34,921 nucleotides of DNA from Clostridia bacterium (lineage in GTDB: Bacteria; Bacillota; Clostridia; Christensenellales; DUVY01). Positions 23,189-30,065 of this stretch are shown one piece after another. The position numbers were made by a program, and so were the translations under genes. Each line of letters starts with the position of its first letter. The stretch's first letter is position 1. The DNA is taken from the NCBI GenBank assembly GCA_026001225.1, contig BNZQ01000019.1:1-34921 (forward strand), read 5' to 3'. The notes under the pieces were generated by a model that was not told the origin of the DNA, made no database searches, and saw only the letters and a list, made by a program, of their open reading frames with translations.

Positions 23189-24375
23189 TGCCCAAAATTC
23201 TTTCGATCGGACAATTGAACGACTACCTCGGAGAGATATTCGAAAACGAGGAGCTTTTGCACGGCGTGAGCGTCAAAGGGGAATTGACCTCTTGGTCTTT
23301 GAGCCGCAAGACGCTCTTTTTTACGTTGCAGGACGAGGAAAACCGCCTGAACTGTATCTTTTTCGATTTTAGCGGCGCGTTGCCGGAGAACGGCGCGGTC
23401 ATCGTTACAGGCACGCCCGTCTATTCCAAAAAATTCGGCGAGCTGCGGTTTCACGCGCGCTCCGTGAAACCGGCGGGGCCGGGCGAAATGCGGGAACGGT
23501 TCCGGCTTCTTGCGGAACGCCTTGAACGGGAGGGTTTGTTTTCCTCCGTCCGCAAAATTCCCGTACCCGCGGACTGCGCCGATATCGGCGTGGTTACAAG
23601 TAGGGGCGGCGCGGTCATTCACGATATCATCGTCACGGCGCGGAAGCGTAATCCCGGCGTCAATATCCGATTGTACCCCGTGCGGGTTCAGGGGATGGGC
23701 GCGGAGTTTGAAATCGAGGAGGCGATCGGAATTTTGGACAGGCCCGACGTGCGGGCGGACGCTTTGATCGTCGCGCGCGGCGGGGGCGGGCCGGAGGAAT
23801 TGGAAATCTTCAATTCCGAAACCGTGGCCCGCGCGGTCGCCGCCTGTAAAAAGCCTGTCGTTTCGGCGGTGGGACACGAGACCGATTACACCTTGTGCGA
23901 TTTGGCCGCGGATTTGCGCGTCCCCACGCCCACGGCGGCGGCCGTCGCTACCGTCGCGGACCGCGCGGGCGCGGCGGACGGGATAAAATTACAGGCGCGC
24001 CTGTTGCGGCGGCTGGCCCTGAACGCGTTAGCCGATAAAGCGTCCGCTCTGCAAAACGGATACGGCGCGCTGTCCGCCGCCTGCGAGGGGATTTTGAACG
24101 CGAGGGCTTACGAGGCCGCAAGGTACGCCCGCGCCGCTAAAGCCGCGTTGGAGGATATATACCGCGAACGGCTGTCCCGAACGGAAAATTTAAAAACGGC
24201 TCTAAAATCCAACGATCCGCTGGCCGTTTTGGAGCGCGGTTATGCGCGTCTGTTTAAAAACGGGCCGATCAGCGGCGTCGGACAGGTCGAAACGGGCGAT
24301 GTTTTGGACGTTGTGTTGGCGGACGGAACGCTGAAAACGCAGGTGCTCTCGAAGCGCAAAAAAGGTAATAGGTAA
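23188..24375 (+). CDS. xseA: Exodeoxyribonuclease VII large subunit
   Basis: The catalytic subunit of exonuclease VII, 395 residues, which degrades single-stranded DNA from both ends. An N-terminal OB-fold (about 1-100) is followed by the catalytic domain with GVVTSRGGAVIHDI, RLYPVRVQG, ARGGGGPEELEIFN and VVSAVGHETDYTLCDLAAD, and a helical coiled-coil C-terminal part. The last codons (KKGNR) lie in a direct repeat GGTAATAGGTAATAG that also supplies the stop codon. The gene ends 174 nt before xseB, and a MITE lies in that gap. Confidence 0.96.
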   Translation: MPKILSIGQLNDYLGEIFENEELLHGVSVKGELTSWSLSRKTLFFTLQDEENRLNCIFFDFSGALPENGAVIVTGTPVYSKKFGELRFHARSVKPAGPGEMRERFRLLAERLEREGLFSSVRKIPVPADCADIGVVTSRGGAVIHDIIVTARKRNPGVNIRLYPVRVQGMGAEFEIEEAIGILDRPDVRADALIVARGGGGPEELEIFNSETVARAVAACKKPVVSAVGHETDYTLCDLAADLRVPTPTAAAVATVADRAGAADGIKLQARLLRRLALNALADKASALQNGYGALSAACEGILNARAYEAARYARAAKAALEDIYRERLSRTENLKTALKSNDPLAVLERGYARLFKNGPISGVGQVETGDVLDVVLADGTLKTQVLSKRKKGNR

Positions 24376-24425
24376 TAGATATCGGTTGAGATTGGCCACG
24401 CCTCATTATAAATTCGGCTCGCAAT

Positions 24426-24496
24426 AGACTTGTTGCGAAATATCAGGCACAAAAATCCCGAGCTTATAATTTTGCGTTTCATTTCGAAACAAGTCT
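24426..24496 (+). mobile_element. MITE copy 2 (71 bp, internally deleted), TSD AAT
   Basis: The same ends as the longer copies (AGACTTGTTGCGAAA and TTTCGAAACAAGTCT) with AAT at 24423-24425 and 24497-24499. Only 71 bp remain. The segment ATATCAGGCACAAAAATCCC joins two parts that are far apart and oppositely oriented in the full-length copies, as if rejoined at short homologies (GCGAAATA, CACAAA). It sits between xseA and xseB. Confidence 0.85.
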
Positions 24497-24549
24497 AATG
24501 ACACACAAAGGCGTCAATTTTACCTGATATTTATTTTAGGTGGTGAATT

Positions 24550-24756
24550 ATGTTAGAGGACAGTTTAAAGCAGCTTGCCGCGTTGGTCGAAAAGCTGGAA
24601 AACAAAAACAATACCTTGGAGGACGCTCTCGCGCTGTTCGAGCGCGGCGTCAAATTGACCCGCGAGTGCTTGGACGCCGTCAACGTTTCGCGCGGCAAGA
24701 TCGTCGAATTGTCTAAAGAAATGGATAAGATTATCGAAAGGCCGATCGACGAATAG
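24550..24756 (+). CDS. xseB: Exodeoxyribonuclease VII small subunit
   Basis: A small helical protein of 68 residues that binds XseA. The LEDALALFERGVKLTRECLDAVN stretch is typical. AGGTGG lies 8 nt before the ATG. Elsewhere xseB usually overlaps or abuts xseA. Here a MITE and flanking repeat DNA have separated them by 174 nt, yet the gene is intact. Whether xseB is read from the upstream promoter or from an unseen one is not clear. Confidence 0.93.
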   Translation: MLEDSLKQLAALVEKLENKNNTLEDALALFERGVKLTRECLDAVNVSRGKIVELSKEMDKIIERPIDE

Positions 24757-25711
24757 ACTATTCAATTTTCAAGGTACGGTGAAGCGGTTTCTTACGGAAG
24801 CTCGGAACAGAGTCCTGATAAGAGTGTACAAGAAGACCGCACGTTGCCTGAACGACAGTTCAGCCCGAATTAAGCCCGCGTTGAAACGGTCGGAATACGG
24901 ATGAGGTTGCGACGGCGGGCCGACGCACGCTGTCGGCCCCTACGGATTGCGGGTACGCAATGACATACAAAACGGATTCCTTACTTCCGAGCGGGTTTGC
25001 GAGGAGTTCGGGAGGGCATAAAGATTTATGCCGACGAACTGATTACCGAGATGCGGAGCGCGTTTGGGTCGGCCCGGCCCTTTCGGGTTATTCGGGAAAC
25101 AAAAGGTCCCGCCCTGCGTCCGAGGTTCCTCCGACTTACTATATAGAACGTACGCGCGGGTTACCGAAGCGCGCACGCTAACGACCGTATAACACCAATG
25201 CGGCCACAAGCTTATCCTTTTTTAAAGGTAAGCTTGATTTGTCAGCCACCCCGCCCCTTTCAGGGGCACCCCTCCGAGGGAGGGGAATTATTAATAGGAT
25301 GGCAACCGCAACTTCGACGCGCAATACGGCCGTTACTTGGCCCACGTCACTATTAACCTCCCATCGCTGCCGGTATCGCAAAAATGGTATGTCCGCATTG
25401 TAACACGGGAAATTGAAAAAGTCAATCCTTTGATGAACAGATTTTCGGGGAAAGTTTTCGACAAGGTTAGACAAAGGGAGGGCAGGTCGTTTTGGGAGTA
25501 AGAACCGATCAGAGATATACAATAAAACCGATTTAAGTCCGACCGATTTTTTACGGAGTTAAAAAATCGCGTTTGGTCGGAACAGAGCGCGGAGCGAGCG
25601 ATCAAGCGAGGAAACGATTTATCGTTTTCGAGTATGAGCGAAGCGGAGCGCGTCAATATGGCGATTTTTGACTTTTTTTGTCACGGCGGCTTCATTCGGC
25701 CTTTTCCGAGG
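24757..25711. other. Long intergenic region of mixed repeats before murE
   Basis: Almost 1 kb with no gene I can support. Recognisable parts: ACTATTCA...AGGTACGG just after the xseB stop, which resembles the sequence after nusB; GCGGGTACGCAATGACA near 24950, also near 20330; a GC-rich stretch GCCCCTTTCAGGGGC with GAGGGAGGGGAATTATT (25250-25290); and a 24-nt string (25523-25546) repeated at the end of gpmI. AAAAATCGC (25562-25570) pairs with GCGATTTTT (25661-25669) around a GCGGAGCG-rich segment. Several structured stretches exist, but none matches an RNA family I know. Confidence 0.6.
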
Positions 25712-25717
25712 TATACT
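25712..25717 (+). promoter_or_regulatory. -10 box of murE, probably giving a leaderless mRNA
   Basis: TATACT ends 7 nt before the ATG at 25725. A weak -35-like GCTTCA lies 17 bp upstream. The geometry is the same as at plsY, asp23 and pheS. Confidence 0.5.
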
Positions 25718-25724
25718 CTTAACT

Positions 25725-27206
25725 ATGAACAATACGAATCTGACTCCGCGGGAAATCTCGTCCTTGGTCAAGAAGCTTCCTTATTTTGAAATTCAGGGTC
25801 AAAACGAAAAAATCACAAGCCTGGCTTGCGATTCCGCAAACGTCGAAACGGGCGGGCTGTTCTTTTGCTTGCCCGGAATGAAAACGGACGGACACGCTTT
25901 CGCCGCCGAGGCCGCGGAAGCGGGGGCGCGGGCCCTCGTCGTCGAGCGGTTTCTGCCGCTTCCCGTTACGCAAATTTTGGTCGGGGACGCCCGTTCCGCT
26001 ATGGCGGTCATGGCGGGGAGCTTCTACGGCAGTCCGATCGAGAAAATGAGGCTGATCGGCGTGACGGGCACCAACGGCAAAACCACGACCACCTATATTT
26101 TACGCGAGATCGCCAAGGCCGCCGGCATCGAAACGGGCTTGATCGGCACGACCTGCAACAAAATCGGCGATACGGAGCTGCCCGCGCACATGACCACGCC
26201 CGATCCGATCGAATTGCACGCGCTGTTTGCCGACATGCTGTCGCGCGGCGTGCAATGGGTGATTACGGAGGTATCGGCGCACGCGATCGATTTGCGCAAA
26301 ATGGACGGCACGCGCGCCGACGCCGCCGTCTTTACGAACTTGTCGCAGGATCATTTGGACTATTTCCAAACGCTCGAACGCTATAAAGAGGTAAAAAAAT
26401 CCTATTTTACGCCCGAATACTGCAAGCGCGCCGTGGTCAACGCCGACGATCCCGCGGGCCGCGAGATCATCGGCGCCGCGCGCGTGCCGGTCACGACCTA
26501 CGGGTGCGAAAATCCGAGCGACGTATTCGCGGTCAATTTCGAAACCGGAGTGACGGGCTTGAAATACGTCATCAACCTGTTCGACGACATTTACGATATC
26601 AAATTCCGTTTGTCAGGTCGGTACAATATGTACAACACGCTGGCCGCCGCCGCGGCGGCGCACGTTTTGGGTGCGGGCGTAAAAGACGTCGTGAAGGGAA
26701 TCGGCGCGCTGAAAAGCGTTCCGGGTCGCTTTAACACGTTGCAAGCGCGCCCGTTTTCAATCGTTGTGGATTTTGCCCACACGCCCGAAGGGATCGCCAA
26801 CGTCTGCAAGTGCGCGCGCGAGTTCACGAAGGGAAAATTGATCGTCGTGTTCGGCTGCGGCGGTAACCGCGACAAGACCAAACGCCCGTTGATGGGCAAG
26901 GCGGCGGGCGCGTCGGCCGATTATGCCGTCCTGACAAGCGATAATCCCCGTTTCGAGCCGCCCTTCGATATCATGCGGCAGGCGGAGCGGGGCCTGCAGG
27001 AAACCTCCTGCCGCTATATTGCGATCGAAAACCGACGGGAGGCGATCGCCCACGCCCTGAAAACGGCGCGCAAAAACGACGCCGTGCTGATTTTGGGCAA
27101 GGGCGACGAAAACTATCAGGATATCTGCGGCGTCAAGTATCCTTTTTCCGACGCCGACGTTGTATATGAGTTGCTCGGATTGAAGGCGGAGGTCGGCAAT
27201 AAATGA
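25725..27206 (+). CDS. murE: UDP-MurNAc-tripeptide synthetase (MurE), meso-DAP type
   Basis: It adds the third amino acid of the peptidoglycan stem to UDP-MurNAc-L-Ala-D-Glu. The protein has 493 residues. The ATP loop GVTGTNGKTTTTYILRE, VTEVSAHAIDLRK (here ITEVSAHAIDLRK), FTNLSQDHLDYF and the C-terminal SDNPRFEPP are present; the DNPR motif indicates meso-diaminopimelate as substrate. I start at ATG 25725, just behind the -10 box; the frame extends 19 codons upstream into non-coding DNA. The TGA stop is the first base triplet of a repeat element. mraY follows; murF, normally between them, is absent. Confidence 0.95.
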   Translation: MNNTNLTPREISSLVKKLPYFEIQGQNEKITSLACDSANVETGGLFFCLPGMKTDGHAFAAEAAEAGARALVVERFLPLPVTQILVGDARSAMAVMAGSFYGSPIEKMRLIGVTGTNGKTTTTYILREIAKAAGIETGLIGTTCNKIGDTELPAHMTTPDPIELHALFADMLSRGVQWVITEVSAHAIDLRKMDGTRADAAVFTNLSQDHLDYFQTLERYKEVKKSYFTPEYCKRAVVNADDPAGREIIGAARVPVTTYGCENPSDVFAVNFETGVTGLKYVINLFDDIYDIKFRLSGRYNMYNTLAAAAAAHVLGAGVKDVVKGIGALKSVPGRFNTLQARPFSIVVDFAHTPEGIANVCKCAREFTKGKLIVVFGCGGNRDKTKRPLMGKAAGASADYAVLTSDNPRFEPPFDIMRQAERGLQETSCRYIAIENRREAIAHALKTARKNDAVLILGKGDENYQDICGVKYPFSDADVVYELLGLKAEVGNK

Positions 27207-27377
27207 AAAGTGAAAACTGAACAAGTGAAAACTGAAAATTAAATAAGTGAAATCTGAAAACTGAAAAATTCGGTCGAATAACTGTAAAAGAAAGTTTGTC
27301 GGCAGGTAAGGAGCTTATAGCATAATAAAAGTTACTTCTTCGACAAATCCTTAATTTTCAGTTTTCAGTTTTCAGTT
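27204..27377 (+). repeat. GAAAACTGAAAAGTG-bordered element, copy 2
   Basis: It starts on the murE stop codon with TGAAAAGTGAAAACTGAA units and ends with TTTTCAGTTTTCAGTT. The middle (27265-27345) matches the reverse complement of the middle of 8098-8249, including TTCGGTCGAATA, TTGTCGGC, GGTAAGGA and CTTATAGCATAATAAA. The border repeats give it a large inverted-repeat structure. Confidence 0.8.
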
Positions 27378-27420
27378 AAGACCGAAGGTCGGCGGTTTTC
27401 AATTAAAAAAGGAGAAGATT

Positions 27421-28428
27421 TTGTCCCTATCGATTTTCGCGGGCCTGGCGGCGTTCGGCATCACGTTCGCCTTGTGCCCGCCCGTGATCTATTTGGTTAA
27501 ACGCTTTAAGGCGCGGCAGGTCATTCTGCATTACGTCGAGGACCACAAGGGCAAAAGCGGCACGCCGACCATGGGCGGTATCGCCTTTATTTTGGGGATC
27601 GGCGCGGGGTGCCTGCTGTTTTTGCGCGGGGAAAAGCGGTTGGCCGTCGTCGCCCTCGCGGTCATGGCGGGCTACGGCATAATCGGCTTTTTGGACGACT
27701 TCTTAAAGATCAAATACAAGCGCAACCTCGGTTTGCGCGCCTATCAAAAGCTGATCACGCAAACGCTTCTCGCCGTCATCGTGGCGGTATTCGCCTATAA
27801 CTCGGCCTATGTCGGCGGCGAAATTTTCCTACCGTTCACCTATAAAACCGTGAACCTTGGAATTTTTGCGATTCCGTTTGCCGCGTTGGTGTTCATCGCG
27901 CTGACCAACTGCGTCAATTTGACCGACGGGCTGGACGGGCTGGCGGCTTCCGTGACCGCGGTCTACTGCGCGGGCTTCGCCGCGATTTTGGTTTTGACCT
28001 GCCGATACATGGCGCGGGAAGGGGCGGGCCCCGCGATCTTGGCCGAATACACGAACTTGGTCACGGTGTGCGCAAGCGTAACGGGCGGCCTGCTGGCCTA
28101 TCTGTGCTTTAACTGCTATCCCGCCAAGGTCTTTATGGGGGATTGCGGCAGTCTGGCGTTGGGAGGCGCGGCGGGCGCGTTGGCGGTCTTTTCCCGCCTG
28201 TCCCTGCTGGTGCCGATTTTGGGGATCGTGTTCGTCGCGTCGGGCGCGTCGGTGATCCTGCAAGTCGTCTGGTTCAAGGCGACAAAGGGGAAGCGCATAT
28301 TTTTAATGGCGCCGCTTCATCATCACTTTCAGAGAAAGGGCATATTCGAGGCGCGGATCGTGTTTTTCTATTTCGCGGTCACATTGGTTGCGGCGGCGGT
28401 CTGCGTCGCGGTCTATATGAGTATTTAA
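27421..28428 (+). CDS. mraY: Phospho-MurNAc-pentapeptide transferase
   Basis: A polytopic membrane enzyme, 335 residues, that makes lipid I from UDP-MurNAc-pentapeptide and undecaprenyl phosphate. Conserved signatures are HKGKSGTPTMGGIAFI, GFLDDFLKIKYKRNLGL (catalytic DD), NLTDGLDGLAA, FMGDCGSLALGG and PLHHHFQRKG. The start is TTG at 27421, supported by AAGGAG 8 nt upstream and by the family match beginning there. A lone Spo0A-C gene begins 21 nt after the stop. Confidence 0.96.
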   Translation: MSLSIFAGLAAFGITFALCPPVIYLVKRFKARQVILHYVEDHKGKSGTPTMGGIAFILGIGAGCLLFLRGEKRLAVVALAVMAGYGIIGFLDDFLKIKYKRNLGLRAYQKLITQTLLAVIVAVFAYNSAYVGGEIFLPFTYKTVNLGIFAIPFAALVFIALTNCVNLTDGLDGLAASVTAVYCAGFAAILVLTCRYMAREGAGPAILAEYTNLVTVCASVTGGLLAYLCFNCYPAKVFMGDCGSLALGGAAGALAVFSRLSLLVPILGIVFVASGASVILQVVWFKATKGKRIFLMAPLHHHFQRKGIFEARIVFFYFAVTLVAAAVCVAVYMSI

Positions 28429-28449
28429 GCGGAAATTGAAAACGGAAAG

Positions 28450-28803
28450 ATGAAGGTTACGGATAAGATTACGAAGGTCACGGCTTTCCTGCTGTCCCTG
28501 AAATTCAATCCGAAAGCCAAGGGCTTTCAATACATACGGCAGGCGGTCCTGCTTGTCGCGGAGTCGGGAAACGGCGTTTACAGCTTGAAACGGGACGTTT
28601 ATCCGAAATTGGTTTCCCTCTTTCAAACGGGCGCGCAGAATTTGGAGCGCGATATGTCGAATTGTATCGAAGCCGCCTTTTTGAACGCGGGCATCGACGA
28701 TATCGAGCGCGTGTTCGGCAACACAATCAACGCTAAATCGGGCAAACCGACGGTAAAGGAGTTCATTGCGGCCGCCGCGATACATATAATAGGTAACGGG
28801 TAA
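28450..28803 (+). CDS. Stand-alone Spo0A C-terminal (DNA-binding) domain protein
   Basis: A 117-residue protein that corresponds, end to end, to the effector domain of Spo0A, the sporulation master regulator, without the N-terminal receiver domain. Matching blocks are KGFQYIRQAVLLV, DVYPKLVSLFQT, the recognition helix region NLERDMSNCIEAAF, and IERVFGNTINAKSGKPTVKEFIA, which mirrors the end of Spo0A (FGYTIN...GKPTNSEFIA). No phosphorylation site exists, so its activity cannot depend on the phosphorelay. It follows mraY by 21 nt and is probably co-transcribed with it. It could compete with Spo0A at 0A boxes or act as a constitutive regulator; both are inference. The stop lies in a GGTAACGGGTAAAAAGT repeat. 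Confidence 0.85.
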   Translation: MKVTDKITKVTAFLLSLKFNPKAKGFQYIRQAVLLVAESGNGVYSLKRDVYPKLVSLFQTGAQNLERDMSNCIEAAFLNAGIDDIERVFGNTINAKSGKPTVKEFIAAAAIHIIGNG

Positions 28804-28853
28804 AAAGTAAAAGGTGAAAGGTGTCGGTTGCGATTCTTCACTGCGTTTAGAAT

Positions 28854-29016
28854 AGACTTGTTGCGAAATGAAACGCAGAATTATAAGCTCGGGATTTTTG
28901 TGTATGTTTTTCGCGATAAAATGTAGGCGTAGCAGCGCTACGTACGCATTTTATCGCGAAATATCAGGCACAAACAAGACCCGTTAAAAAACTGCGGAGC
29001 TTTTCGTAACAAGTCT
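28854..29016 (+). mobile_element. MITE copy 3 (163 bp), TSD AAT
   Basis: Terminal repeats AGACTTGTTGCGAAA and TTTTCGTAACAAGTCT, AAT at 28851-28853 and 29017-29019. Apart from a few substitutions and short indels it equals copy 1 read on the other strand. It lies between two inverted copies of GGTAAAAAGTAAAAGG (28797-28820 and 29050-29070). Confidence 0.88.
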
Positions 29017-29079
29017 AATGACACAAGTCGCGCAAAATAACTTTATCCGAACTTTTTACCTTTTACTTTTTAATTGCGT

Positions 29080-29697
29080 ATGCGTCGCCGCTATAATCTC
29101 TACAACGTCGGTTTTTCCGCGCGGGGGCATTTACGCCGCCACGCGTTGCACTATTGCTTTTTGGCCGTTTGTTTCGCCGTCGGTATCGCAGTCGGCTGTA
29201 CGACGGCGGGAAAGCTGGCTAAAACGATGACCGTTCTCGACGTGAATTATTTGGGCATGATCCGCGTTTTGAACGTCAACGCGCGGTTCGGCACGATCTT
29301 TTGGAACCGGATTTTCGGCGCGGCTCTTTTTTTTCTGGCCGTGGCCTTTTTCGGAAATTTTCTCCTGACTCTGCCGCTTTGCCACGCGCTGATGATTTGG
29401 CGGGGGTACGTCGTCGGCCTCAACTGCGCCGTGTCGATTCTTTTCTACGGCGCGGGAGGTCTCGTCAGCGCGCTCGTGTGGGTTGTGCCGCACCAGCTGA
29501 TTTTGGCGGCGGCGTTATGCCCCTTGATCGCGCTGTCCTGCTCCTTGCGGATTGGGCGGCGGGGATACCGCGGCGGCTTCGATTTGCTGTTTTGTTTGCG
29601 GGAGCTGTACCCGCAATTTTTGTGCGCGTATTTGATTGTGGTCGTTTTGGCGCTCGTCGAAGGGCTGCTGCTGCCGATGTTCGGCGTGATCGCTTAA
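29080..29697 (+). CDS. Polytopic membrane protein, SpoIIM-like
   Basis: A 205-residue membrane protein with about five hydrophobic segments: one near residues 22-42 after a basic N-terminus, one around FFLAVAFFGNFLLTLPLCHAL, then YVVGLNCAVSILFYGAGG, LVSALVWVVPHQLILAAALCPLIAL, and a C-terminal LIVVVLALVEGLLLP. Length, segment layout and the pattern of a VVPHQL-like motif after a GxxxG-containing helix resemble SpoIIM (DUF95), a member of the DMP complex that drives engulfment. The match is moderate, so another small integral membrane protein is possible. The ATG at 29080 follows a CTTTTTACCTTTTAC repeat, and there is no Shine-Dalgarno sequence. Confidence 0.55.
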   Translation: MRRRYNLYNVGFSARGHLRRHALHYCFLAVCFAVGIAVGCTTAGKLAKTMTVLDVNYLGMIRVLNVNARFGTIFWNRIFGAALFFLAVAFFGNFLLTLPLCHALMIWRGYVVGLNCAVSILFYGAGGLVSALVWVVPHQLILAAALCPLIALSCSLRIGRRGYRGGFDLLFCLRELYPQFLCAYLIVVVLALVEGLLLPMFGVIA

Positions 29698-29866
29698 CGG
29701 GTTTTTTTCTTTCAAGGATGAGCGATGATAAATTTTTCGGCCGCAAGGACCGCTCTTTGGCGGTCACCCCGCCGTCTTGTGTCATTCTGAACGAAGTGAG
29801 GAAGCTCAACCGAATCAGCAAATGCCGTCGCCCGGCGAAACGACGCGAAAAACCGCGTTAAAACAC

Positions 29867-29895
29867 TTGACAAATCTTAAACGATCCTATATAAT
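29867..29895 (+). promoter_or_regulatory. Sigma-A promoter of the thiamine operon
   Basis: A perfect TTGACA (29867-29872), 17-bp spacer and perfect TATAAT (29890-29895). Transcription should start around 29902, just ahead of the riboswitch. Confidence 0.9.
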
Positions 29896-29917
29896 ATACG
29901 CATAATTTAAACATACC

Positions 29918-30007
29918 CGTCGGGGGTACCGATGTTTTCGGTTGAGATCCGGCAATTGAGCCGGGGACCCTTTGAACCTGTGAGTTCACACTCGCGTAGG
30001 AAAGACG
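29918..30007 (+). ncRNA. TPP riboswitch (THI element)
   Basis: It contains the conserved blocks GGGGGTACC, GGTTGAGAT, GGACCCTTTGAACCTG and GCGTAGGAAA in the right order and spacing, and the closing stem CGTC/GACG at its ends. Binding of thiamine pyrophosphate should reduce expression of the two thiamine genes behind it. Directly downstream, CGAAAT (30006-30011) pairs with ATTTCG (30015-30020). This hairpin overlaps the 3' strand of P1, so it may form only when P1 is open. The T-run after it is weak (CTCTTTTC), so control of translation via AAGGAG (30051-30056) is equally possible. Confidence 0.95.
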
Positions 30008-30065
30008 AAATATCATTTCGGGCTCTTTTCTGTCGTTCAAAAAGCGGGGAAAGGAGTCTTTTCTT

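Noticed and set aside
24757..25660. A known structured RNA (6S, tmRNA, SRP RNA or RNase P) in the long gap before murE
   Set aside because: None of the conserved motifs of these RNAs can be found; the region breaks down into dispersed repeats.
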